DNA of 64,000 bases from Rhodocyclaceae bacterium (GTDB lineage: Bacteria > Pseudomonadota > Gammaproteobacteria > Burkholderiales > Rhodocyclaceae), in contig JAQTNK010000011.1 of assembly GCA_028713915.1 (NCBI GenBank), positions 1-64,000 on the forward strand, given 5' to 3'. The translations under genes and the position numbers were made by a program. The notes under the pieces are model-generated. The model was given only the letters and a program-made list of their open reading frames with translations, searched no databases and had not been told where the DNA came from. How positions within the stretch are numbered: position 1 is the first letter of the stretch; each line of letters begins with the position of its first letter. Of this stretch, positions 54,541 to 62,482 are shown in pieces.

Positions 54541-55119
54541 ATGACCGCGAGCATGAAAACGAACATCCGGCGGGCGGCGACGGCCCTCGCCGCCGGCGCG
54601 GCGGCCGCCCTCGCCGCTTCGGCCGTCGTCGCCGCGCTGGCGACGGCCGGCCAAAGCAAGATCTCATTTCGCGCGACGCAGCAGGACGTGCCGGTCGACG
54701 GCGAGTTCAAGAAGTTCTCCGCCAACGTCGACTTCGATCCCGCCAAGCCTGCCGCCGGCCGCGTCGATCTGGCCATCGACCTGGCGTCGGTGGCCACCGG
54801 CAGCAGCGACGCCGACGAGCTGCTGAAGGGCAAGGCCTTCTTCGACGCCGCGCAGTTTCCGCAAGCGCGCTTTGCCGCAAAGACCATCACCGCGACCGGC
54901 GCCGGGAGCTTCCAGGCCAGCGGCCAGTTCAGCCTCAAAGGCCGCAGCGCGCCGCTGCGGGTGCCGTTCACGGCGCGGCCCGAAGGCGCCGGCCTGCGCA
55001 TCGAGGGCAGCGTGCCGCTCTCGCGCCTGGCCTACAAGGTGGGCGAAGGCGAGTGGGCCGACACCGGCACGCTCGCCGATCAGGTGCAGATCCGCTTCAG
55101 CCTTTACCTGCCGCATTGA
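54541..55119 (+). CDS. YceI-family periplasmic protein
   Basis: A 192-aa secreted protein with a hydrophobic N-terminus and the YceI lipocalin-like fold: SKISFRATQQDVPVDGEFKKFSANVDFD, DELLKGKAFFDAAQFPQARF and FSLKGRSAPLRVPF. YceI proteins bind polyisoprenoids such as quinone tails. Co-transcribed with the phosphoesterase under the presumed ECF control, it may be part of an envelope or quinone stress response. Confidence 0.9.
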   Translation: MTASMKTNIRRAATALAAGAAAALAASAVVAALATAGQSKISFRATQQDVPVDGEFKKFSANVDFDPAKPAAGRVDLAIDLASVATGSSDADELLKGKAFFDAAQFPQARFAAKTITATGAGSFQASGQFSLKGRSAPLRVPFTARPEGAGLRIEGSVPLSRLAYKVGEGEWADTGTLADQVQIRFSLYLPH

Positions 55120-55229
55120 GGCGCGGCGGCGCTTGCCGCGCTGCCGCTGAAGCGCTCGCAAAAGCGTGATAGGCTGCGCTTCCGATCATATCCACTCGTC
55201 AATTACCCAGGCGTCAGGATAGGAAACCC

Positions 55230-55895
55230 ATGAACGCAATTGCAAGCACGACAAGTCGCGGCCGCGGCGCCTGGCGGGTCTTCTGCACCGTGCTGTGCGT
55301 CGCGCTTGCCGGCGGCTGCCACCGCGCGCCGACGCCGGCAGCAGGCGTCGCCGCCGCGCCGCCCAACGCGTCCGCGAGGGACATCAACGTCGCGGGCGTG
55401 CACAACGCCAGCGACGCCGAGCTTTTCCGCGCCGCCGAAAGCGGCGATGCGAGCGCCGTCGCGCTGCAGATCGATCACGGCGCGAACGTGAATGCGCAGA
55501 ACAACCTCGGACGAACGCCGTTGTTCGCGGCGGTGTTCTACGGCCGCGCGGACGCCGCCAGGGCCCTGCTCGGCAAAGGCGCGACGGTCGGCCTCGCCGA
55601 CGCCGGCGGCCTCACGCCGCTGCACGCCGCCGTGCTGGCCGGCAACGCCGATCTGGTGGCGATGCTGATCGCTGCCGGCGCCGACATCAACGCCCGCTCG
55701 GCCGCGGGCATGACGCCCCTGCACTTGGCGGCGGCGACGGGGCAGCCCGACTTGACGAAGTTGCTGCTCGCCGACGGCGCCGACAAGTCGATTCGCAACA
55801 ATCAGGGCGAGACGGCGGCCAAGCTGGCGGAAACCAATCGGCACGCCATCACGCTGGCGACGCTGCAAGGGGCCAAGGCCCGCGCCGCGAAGTAG
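55230..55895 (+). CDS. Ankyrin-repeat lipoprotein
   Basis: A 221-aa protein with a signal peptide ending in a lipobox-like VALAGGC (about residue 30), followed by an Ala/Pro linker and four to five ankyrin repeats (AAESGDASAVALQIDHGANVNA, GRTPLFAAVFYGR, GLTPLHAAVLAGN, GMTPLHLAAATGQ). The role is protein binding at the envelope; partner unknown. Confidence 0.88.
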   Translation: MNAIASTTSRGRGAWRVFCTVLCVALAGGCHRAPTPAAGVAAAPPNASARDINVAGVHNASDAELFRAAESGDASAVALQIDHGANVNAQNNLGRTPLFAAVFYGRADAARALLGKGATVGLADAGGLTPLHAAVLAGNADLVAMLIAAGADINARSAAGMTPLHLAAATGQPDLTKLLLADGADKSIRNNQGETAAKLAETNRHAITLATLQGAKARAAK

Positions 55896-56071
55896 GCCGC
55901 GGCGCGCGCCGTGCGCCGGCGTCATGGCGACGGCGCGGCCGGCGACAGCCATGTCATAATGGCCGCGCGGGCCAGCCTGGCCCGGCTGGGAGGCCCTAGA
56001 GCTGTGTATCTCGATGCCAACGCGATCCTGCCGCTGCTGCGCTCCTGCCGGTACGGGCCGATGTTGTGGCG

Positions 56072-57925
56072 ATGCCCTCGTCGAGCAAGCCGTCCGCGCC
56101 CGGCACGAGCGATGACTTTGTCATTGGCGGCGCGATGCTGAAAGCCCTGCGGACCAGCTTCGCCTGGCCGGCCTGGCCGGTGGCCGGGGCGGTCATCCTC
56201 GCCAACTTGTTCGTCGCCGCCCTGGTCGACGTCTCGCTGCGCACCAGCCACGAGCACTACCTCGAGCGGGCGGCGGTGACTTCCCGCAACACCAACCAGC
56301 TGGTCGCGGAGAGCATCGCCAGCGAAATCGACCGCATCGACATGGGCCTCGCCGTGGCGCGCGACGAATACGCCGAGCTGCGCGCCGCCGCCCGCTGGCG
56401 CGACCGCCGGGAGCCGATGGAATTCCTGCAGCGCCTGCAGGAAAGGCTGCCGATGACCGACAGCCTGCGCATCGCCGATGCCGGCGGCGCCGTCCGCTAC
56501 AGCACCGGCAGCCTGCCGGCGGGGACTTCGATCGCGGACCGCGCCTACTTCATCGCGCTGCGCGCCGATGCGGCCCGCGGCCTGGTCATCTCCGAGCCGG
56601 TGCTGAGCCGCATCAGCGGCCAGTGGGTGCTGATTTTCGCCCGCCGCATCAACCGCCCCGACGGCGCGTTCGACGGCGTCGTCTTCGCGCCGGTGAACAT
56701 CGAATGGTTCAATCGCAAGTTCGCCCAGCTCGAAGTCGGGCCGCGCGGCGCCGTCGTCCTGCGCGGCGACGCAAGCCGCGATTTCGACCTGCTGGCGCGC
56801 TTTCCGCAGGCCGGCTTCGTCGGCCAGACCACGGTGTCGCCGCAGTTCCGCAACACCATCGCCGCCCGTCCGCGGGGCGGCACCTACGAAGCCAACGCCG
56901 GCGCCGACAACATCCGGCGCACCTTCTCCTACCAGCCGGTCGGCGGCTATCCGCTGATCACGCTGGTCGGCCTGAGCACCGAGGACACGCTCGCCGAATG
57001 GTGGCGCGAGGCCGCCAAGTACGCGTCGCTGGCGGCGACCTTCGCCTTCCTTACGCTGCTCGGCGGCAGGTTCGTGCTGCGCGCCTGGCAGGCGCGCACC
57101 CGCAGCTACGAAGAGATTCGCGTCCTCAACGCCGAACTGGCGCGCGACAACGTCGCCCGCCGCCAGGCGGAGGAGGAAGTCGGCCGGCTCAACGCCGGGC
57201 TCGAGCAGCGGGTGCGCGAGCGCACCGCCGAACTGGAAGCCGCCAACAAGGAGCTCGAGAGTTTTTCCTATTCCGTCTCCCACGACCTGCGCGCACCGCT
57301 GCGCGCCATCGACGGCTTCGCGCTCATCCTGACGGAAGAGTACGACAGCAAGCTTGACGAGGACGGCCGGCACTGCCTGGACCGGATTCGCAGCAATGCC
57401 GTGCGCATGGGCACGCTGATCGACGACATGCTCGACTTCTCGCGCATGTCGCGGCGCGAGATGGCGGTGGCGCCCGTGGACATGGCCGCCCTGGCGCGGG
57501 AGGTCTTCGACGAGGTGCGCGGCGCGGCGCCGCAGCGCAAGATCGAACTGCGCCTGGGCGACTTGCCGCCGGCGCGCGGCGACCGCGCCATGCTCCGCCA
57601 GGTGCTGGTCAACCTGATCGCCAATGCCGTCAAATTCACCGCCGAGCGCGCCGAGGCGGTGATCGAAGTGACGGGCGCCGCCGCCGGCAAGGAGATCGTC
57701 TACAACGTCAAGGACAACGGCGTCGGCTTCGACATGCGCTACGTGGACAAGCTCTTCGGCGTCTTCCAGCGGCTGCACTCTGCGGCGGATTTCCAGGGCA
57801 CCGGCATCGGCCTGGCCATCGTCAAGCGCATCGTCGAGCGCCACGGCGGCCGGGCATGGGCCGAAGGCGCGATAGGCACCGGCGCGGCCCTGCACTTCAC
57901 CCTGCCGAACGCCGGCGCGGCCTAG
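56072..57925 (+). CDS. Membrane histidine kinase with Cache domain (second)
   Basis: A 617-aa kinase: a membrane segment at about 40-60, a periplasmic Cache domain (IADRAYFIALRADAARGLVISEP), a second membrane segment near 310-330, a coiled linker, HisKA with H404 (YSVSHDLRAPLRAIDGFA), and HATPase motifs NLIANAVKFT, DNGVGFDMRY and GTGIGLAIVKRIVERHGG, of the phytochrome/bacteriophytochrome-like kinase type. Start is uncertain between GTG 56066, ATG 56072 and ATG 56135. No regulator gene is adjacent, so it is an orphan kinase. Its Cache is akin to the kinase at 5482. Confidence 0.87.
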   Translation: MPSSSKPSAPGTSDDFVIGGAMLKALRTSFAWPAWPVAGAVILANLFVAALVDVSLRTSHEHYLERAAVTSRNTNQLVAESIASEIDRIDMGLAVARDEYAELRAAARWRDRREPMEFLQRLQERLPMTDSLRIADAGGAVRYSTGSLPAGTSIADRAYFIALRADAARGLVISEPVLSRISGQWVLIFARRINRPDGAFDGVVFAPVNIEWFNRKFAQLEVGPRGAVVLRGDASRDFDLLARFPQAGFVGQTTVSPQFRNTIAARPRGGTYEANAGADNIRRTFSYQPVGGYPLITLVGLSTEDTLAEWWREAAKYASLAATFAFLTLLGGRFVLRAWQARTRSYEEIRVLNAELARDNVARRQAEEEVGRLNAGLEQRVRERTAELEAANKELESFSYSVSHDLRAPLRAIDGFALILTEEYDSKLDEDGRHCLDRIRSNAVRMGTLIDDMLDFSRMSRREMAVAPVDMAALAREVFDEVRGAAPQRKIELRLGDLPPARGDRAMLRQVLVNLIANAVKFTAERAEAVIEVTGAAAGKEIVYNVKDNGVGFDMRYVDKLFGVFQRLHSAADFQGTGIGLAIVKRIVERHGGRAWAEGAIGTGAALHFTLPNAGAA

Positions 57926-59955
57926 CGCGCCAGCAATTCCAGGGGCAGGCGCACGGCGCCGCTGATCGCCAGCGCCGCCGCCACCGACAGCGCCACCGAG
58001 AACAGCGCTTCGCGCCGGCCCAGTGTTTTCAGCATGACGGCGAAAGTCGACAGGCAGGGCACGTAGAAGGTCAGGAACAGCAGGAACGTGGCGATCTGCA
58101 CCGAGCTCATCAGCGGCACGATTTCCGTCGTGCCGAGCGCCTGGTAGATCATCAGCAGCGACAGTTCCTTCCTCAGCACGCCGAACAGGATGGGCACGCC
58201 GAGCACCACCGGCAGGCCGAGCCACCAGACCGTGACGGGCGTCAGCAGCGTGTTGACCAGGCGGTCGGCGCCGACGTGGGAGAGCAGGGCGAGGACGATG
58301 CTGCCGGCGATCAGCAGCGGCGTGACGATGGTGAGGATGTCGCTGGTGCGCTCCCAGGTCTTCGCCAGCACCGGGCGCAGCTGCGGGATCGCGTAGGGCG
58401 GAATCTCCGGGATCAGGCCAGGGCCGGCCTGGGCGTAGCGCCGCGCCAGGAGATTGCCCATCAGGGCGATGACGATCAGCGTCAGCATGAAGATGGCGAA
58501 GACGCCGAAGCCGCCGAGGTACTTGCCGCCGAGCGCCAGGATGATGGCGGAGCGCGCCGAGCAGGGCACGAAGGTGATGAGCACCGAGGCCAGCACGCGG
58601 TCGCGCCCGGCGGACGTGGCGGCCACCGCGGACAGCGCCGGCACGTTGCAGCCCAGGCCGATGAGGAAGGGCACGGCGACGCCGCCGTGCAGCCCGATGT
58701 GGTGAAAGCCGCGATCGACGACGAAGGCGACGCGATGCATGATGCCCGACTCTTCGAGTGCCACCAGCAGCACCACCAGCGGAATCATGTAGGGCACGAC
58801 GATGCCGACCAGCCCGACCATGGCGTCGGCGACGGCATGGCCGACGACGCCGGTGGTCGTGGTCGGCCGCCATTGCTGCACCCAGGCGCCGAGCCGCGCC
58901 GAAGTCAGGGCGTCGAGCCCGGCGGCGACTTCGAACACCACGTAGAGCACGAGGGCGAACACCGCCATGCTGCCGATCAGGCCCCAGCGCGGATGCAGGA
59001 ACAGATCGTCGAGCCAGCGCTGCCAGCGGCGCGTGTCGTCGCGGCGCGCCAGCCGGGTGACGTTCTCATAGAGCAGCGCGGCGCGGTAATGGCGGTCGGC
59101 GTGCAGTTCCTCGGCGAGCGGGCGCGGCAGCTGCGCTTCCGCCGCGGCGCGCGCCGCCTTCAGTTCCGGCAGCCACTGCGGGAAATGGGCGCCGAGTTCC
59201 TCGAGGAAGTAGTCGTCGTTCTCGGCCAGCTGCATCGTCAGGAGCGGCCGCGGCACGCGGAAGGCCTCCTCGATCTCGGGCCGCGCCAGCACGGCCCGGA
59301 AGGCGGCGAGGCTGGCGACGATGTGGCGGCTGGGCGGCTGCGGCAGCGGGCAGGCGTTTTCGCGCGCGGCGGCGAGCGCCGCGGCGAACAGCGCGGTGAG
59401 GCCGACGCCCATGTGCGCCACCGTCGGCAGCACCGGCACGCCGAGCTGTTCCGCCAGCGTGCGCACGTTGATGTACAGCCCTTTTTCGCGCGCCTCGTCC
59501 ATGCGGTTCAAGGCGATCACCAGCGGCCGGCCGAGCAGCGCCAGTTCGAGCGAGAGTTCGAGCTCGCGCTCGAGCGCCGTGGCGTCGACCACCTGGATCA
59601 GCACGTCGGGCGCGCGGAAAGCCGCCGCCGGCTGCTGCGACTCGTGGCCGGCAATTTCCGGCCAGCGGTCGCCCCACAGCAGGTACTTGAGGACGACGCG
59701 GTCGGGCTCCTGCAAGTGGTGGAAGGATTCGATCGACGGCAGGTCGACGAGCGAAATCTGGTCGAGACCGACTTCGACCAGGCATTCCTCGTAGGCCGGG
59801 CCGACGCCGGCGAGGCGCTCGTGGGCGACGGCCGTGCTCGAGGCCGCCTGGAAGATCGTGCTCTTGCCGATGCCGCGATGGCCGACCAGGGCGACGCGCG
59901 GACGGCGCGCGCCGCGCAGCAGCGGCTGCCGCAGGCTGACATATGCCGTGGTCAT
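57922..59955 (-). CDS. feoB: FeoB-like ferrous iron transporter with divergent G domain
   Basis: A 677-aa protein with FeoB membrane-core motifs: IGLGCNVPALSAV, ITFVPCSARSAI and FLTFYVPCLSTF (gate cysteines) and about eight to nine helices in the second half. The N-terminal G domain is unusual: G1 reads VALVGHRGIGKST (residues 21-33) instead of VGNPNxGKTT, G3 DLPS instead of DxPG, and G4 NRMD instead of NKxD. No feoA is adjacent. It probably imports Fe(II) or a related ion, though nucleotide handling may differ. It follows the HAD gene by 40 bp. Confidence 0.88.
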   Translation of the reverse strand: MTTAYVSLRQPLLRGARRPRVALVGHRGIGKSTIFQAASSTAVAHERLAGVGPAYEECLVEVGLDQISLVDLPSIESFHHLQEPDRVVLKYLLWGDRWPEIAGHESQQPAAAFRAPDVLIQVVDATALERELELSLELALLGRPLVIALNRMDEAREKGLYINVRTLAEQLGVPVLPTVAHMGVGLTALFAAALAAARENACPLPQPPSRHIVASLAAFRAVLARPEIEEAFRVPRPLLTMQLAENDDYFLEELGAHFPQWLPELKAARAAAEAQLPRPLAEELHADRHYRAALLYENVTRLARRDDTRRWQRWLDDLFLHPRWGLIGSMAVFALVLYVVFEVAAGLDALTSARLGAWVQQWRPTTTTGVVGHAVADAMVGLVGIVVPYMIPLVVLLVALEESGIMHRVAFVVDRGFHHIGLHGGVAVPFLIGLGCNVPALSAVAATSAGRDRVLASVLITFVPCSARSAIILALGGKYLGGFGVFAIFMLTLIVIALMGNLLARRYAQAGPGLIPEIPPYAIPQLRPVLAKTWERTSDILTIVTPLLIAGSIVLALLSHVGADRLVNTLLTPVTVWWLGLPVVLGVPILFGVLRKELSLLMIYQALGTTEIVPLMSSVQIATFLLFLTFYVPCLSTFAVMLKTLGRREALFSVALSVAAALAISGAVRLPLELLAR

Positions 59956-59995
59956 TATATGCGCCGCCTCCCGCCCGCAGCCCCGCAGGCGGCGC

Positions 59996-60646
59996 TCACG
60001 GCATCAGTGCCGCGAAGCTGGCGATGGCGGCGTAGTCGCCGACATCCTTCGGCGGCTTTTGCGTGTCGGGCTGGAGCACGGCGACGAGATGGCGGATGCC
60101 GTAGGCGCGCGCCGAATCGAGCACCGGCAGGCTGTCGTCGACCAGCAGGCTGCGCCCGGCGTCGAACGGAAACACCGTCTGCAGGCGGCGCCAGAACTCG
60201 GGGTCTTCCTTCTCGACGCCGAGTTCGTGCGAGGTGACGAGGAAGTCGAAATAGTCCTGCAGGCCGGTGCGCGCCATCTTCAGCGTCAGGCTCTTGTGGT
60301 GGGCGTTGGTGACCAGGGCGACACGCTTGCCGGCGCCGCGCGCGGCGGCGAGAAAGGCCGTCACGTGCGGATGCACGGCGATCAGGTGGGCGACTTCCTC
60401 CTTGAGCTGCATGATGTCGAGTTCGAGTTCGGTCTCCCAGAAATCGACCGAATACCACTCCAGCGTGCCGGCCCGCGCGTGGTAGCGCGCCATGAGTTCC
60501 TCGCGCGCGGCGTCGCGCGTGACGCCCTTGATTTCCGCGTAGCGCAGCGGTACATGCACTTGCCAGAAATGGTTGTCGAAGTTGAGGTCGAGCAGGGTGC
60601 CGTCCATGTCGAGCAGGACGGTGTCGATGGCGTTCCAGGAAATCAT
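59996..60646 (-). CDS. HAD-superfamily hydrolase, YrfG-like
   Basis: A 216-aa HAD phosphatase: catalytic Asp in LLDMDGTLLDLNFDN, motif II in LVTNAHHKSL, and motif IV in LLVDDSLPVLDSARAYG. YrfG-type members hydrolyse GMP and IMP. ATG at 60646 overlaps the DsrE gene stop (ATGA) and precedes feoB, so it may be co-transcribed with both. Confidence 0.88.
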   Translation of the reverse strand: MISWNAIDTVLLDMDGTLLDLNFDNHFWQVHVPLRYAEIKGVTRDAAREELMARYHARAGTLEWYSVDFWETELELDIMQLKEEVAHLIAVHPHVTAFLAAARGAGKRVALVTNAHHKSLTLKMARTGLQDYFDFLVTSHELGVEKEDPEFWRRLQTVFPFDAGRSLLVDDSLPVLDSARAYGIRHLVAVLQPDTQKPPKDVGDYAAIASFAALMP

Positions 60647-61080
60647 GGGCGTATGTAGATCCAGCCTTGCTGTTGACGCTGCATCAGGCGCACGATGCCG
60701 GCCTTGGCGTATTCGAGGCCCTTGACCATGTCGTCGGGCGTCAGCTTCTGCGCCGCCATGGTGTTGCCGCAGGCGACGAAATGCACGCCGTCGGCCATGG
60801 CGTCCTCGACGCGATTGGCGACCGGCGTGTCCTCCTTGAGCATGCCGATGCCGGGGCCGAAGGCGACGATCTCGATGTCGACGTTGGCCTTGCCGAGATC
60901 GGCCTGCACGTTGTGCGCGTTGCTCAACGCCAGGTTCCATTTCTTTGCGTCGTCGTCGCTGACCTGCAGCACCAGGCGCGTCTTCTGCACCGCCGCGGCC
61001 GGTTCGGCGGCATGGACCGCCGGCAGGTGCACGAGGCAGGCGGCGGCAAGCAGGGCCAGGAAGCGCAGCGGTGTCTTCAT
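60643..61080 (-). CDS. Periplasmic DsrE/DsrF-like protein
   Basis: A 145-aa protein with a signal peptide ending AVHA (about 24) and a DsrE/F-like fold: TRLVLQVSDDDAKKWNLALSNAHNVQADLG, VDIEIVAFGPGIGMLKED and GVHFVACGNTMAAQKL. One conserved Cys remains (ACGNTM). Periplasmic members are linked to sulfur chemistry, but the role here is unknown. First gene of the DsrE-HAD-feoB run. Confidence 0.87.
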   Translation of the reverse strand: MKTPLRFLALLAAACLVHLPAVHAAEPAAAVQKTRLVLQVSDDDAKKWNLALSNAHNVQADLGKANVDIEIVAFGPGIGMLKEDTPVANRVEDAMADGVHFVACGNTMAAQKLTPDDMVKGLEYAKAGIVRLMQRQQQGWIYIRP

Positions 61081-61108
61081 GTCGTTCTCCTTGGTGGCAG
61101 GTGCGAGC

Positions 61109-61894
61109 TTAGCGCCCTTCGAACTGCGGGGCGCGTTTTTCGAGGAAGGCGGCGAGACCTTCGCGGTAGTCGGCGCTGTCGAGGAAGGCGAAGGAAGCGC
61201 GCTTCTCGTCGGCCGTCAGCGGCCGGCCTTCGAGCAGGCGCGCGATCCACTGCTTGTGCCAGCGCGCCACCAGCGGCGCGCCGGCGACGATGCGGGCGAC
61301 GCTGTCGCGCGTCTCGCCTTCGACGTCGGCATCGGCGACGACGCGCGTGACGAGCCCTTTGGCGCAGGCCTCGGCGGCATCGAGCAGCCGCCCTTCGAGC
61401 AGGATCTCCTTGACCACCGCCGGCCCGGCCAGGCGCAAAAGGCCGGCCATTTCGCCCGGATACATCGAGAAGCCGAGCCGGGATATCGGTGCGCCGAAGC
61501 GCGCCGTGCTGCCGGCGATGCGCAAGTCGCAGGCGGCGGCGATTTCCAGTCCGCCGCCGACGCAAGGCCCGAGAATCTGCGCCACCGTCGGCACCGGGCA
61601 GCGTTCGACCGCCGCCAGCGCGGCGCCGACGGCTTCGTGGTAGGCGAGCGCGCGCTCGACGGTGTCGCGCGCCGTGCGGAACTCTTCGAGGTCGCCGCCG
61701 GCGGCGAAGACGCCGCCGTGGCCGCGCACGATCACGCAGCGCAGCTGCGCATCGGCGGCGATGTCGGCAAACACCGCCGCCAGGCGCCGCCACATCGCGG
61801 CATTGACGGCGTTGAGCTTGTCGGGATTGAAAAGCGTGACGGCGGCGATGCGCGGATCGTCGCCGTTGCGTTCGAGCAGGATATCGGCGTTCAT
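61109..61894 (-). CDS. Enoyl-CoA hydratase/isomerase family protein
   Basis: A 261-aa crotonase-fold protein: FNPDKLNAVNAAMW, oxyanion-hole region VFAAGGDLEEF, and LGPCVGGGLEIAAACDLRIAG with ARFGAPISRLGFSMYPGEMAGL. Active-site Glu in canonical hydratases falls at the SRLGFSMYPG region, where no Glu pair is obvious, so isomerase or other activity is possible. Monocistronic. Confidence 0.88.
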   Translation of the reverse strand: MNADILLERNGDDPRIAAVTLFNPDKLNAVNAAMWRRLAAVFADIAADAQLRCVIVRGHGGVFAAGGDLEEFRTARDTVERALAYHEAVGAALAAVERCPVPTVAQILGPCVGGGLEIAAACDLRIAGSTARFGAPISRLGFSMYPGEMAGLLRLAGPAVVKEILLEGRLLDAAEACAKGLVTRVVADADVEGETRDSVARIVAGAPLVARWHKQWIARLLEGRPLTADEKRASFAFLDSADYREGLAAFLEKRAPQFEGR

Positions 61895-61948
61895 CAGGCG
61901 GATTCTACATGCGCCTCCACAACCGATCGGCGCCTGGCGCGCCCGGCG

Positions 61949-62422
61949 TCACTGCACGGTGAAGCGGATCTCGGTCTCGCCCTGGCGATCGCGGTCGTCG
62001 CTGACGCGCAGGACGATGCGGTGATTGCCGGCGGGAATGTTGGCGCTGTCCACGCTGATGCCCTCGGGCCCGACCTTGGCGCGGCCGGCCAGCCGCTCGG
62101 TGATGTCGACTTTCAGGAAGCCGTAGAGGGCGCGAAAGCTCTCCGGCTTGATGGTCGCGCCGTCCTGCGCCTTGAAGACGATGCGGATCGGGAAAGGTGC
62201 CTTGAGCGGCTCGGCCAGCGAAGCCGGCGATACCATGCTGATGTCCGGCGCGCCCGGCGCGAACGCCCGCGTCGTGAATTCGTCCGCCGCCGGATGCTGC
62301 TGCGCCCAGGCGGCGTCCTGCCGAGCTTCGTCGGGCGTCACCAGCCACGTCGGCTGCGCCAGCGCAGCGGCCGCACAGGCGATGGCGGCGAGCGCCAGCC
62401 ACTTGGACGTTGTCGATTTCAT
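61949..62422 (-). CDS. Secreted protein of unknown function
   Basis: A 157-aa exported protein: signal peptide ending AALAQ (about 22), then a beta-rich body with a possible Ig-like or transthyretin-like fold (IRIVFKAQDGATIKPESFRALYGFLKVDI, NIPAGNHRIVLRVSDDRDRQGETEIRFTVQ). ATG at 62422 has GGGAGG upstream. It lies 60 bp after the CHAT gene and may be in the same operon. Confidence 0.7.
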   Translation of the reverse strand: MKSTTSKWLALAAIACAAAALAQPTWLVTPDEARQDAAWAQQHPAADEFTTRAFAPGAPDISMVSPASLAEPLKAPFPIRIVFKAQDGATIKPESFRALYGFLKVDITERLAGRAKVGPEGISVDSANIPAGNHRIVLRVSDDRDRQGETEIRFTVQ

Positions 62423-62482
62423 GCTGCCTCCCGGCGCTGGTCGTGTGGCGGAATTGAACCCGATCGGCAGCGGCCTGGCAAG

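Noticed and set aside
55922..58873. A 983-aa minus-strand frame across the kinase and FeoB genes
   Set aside because: It covers two well-supported genes on both strands and shows no domain of its own.
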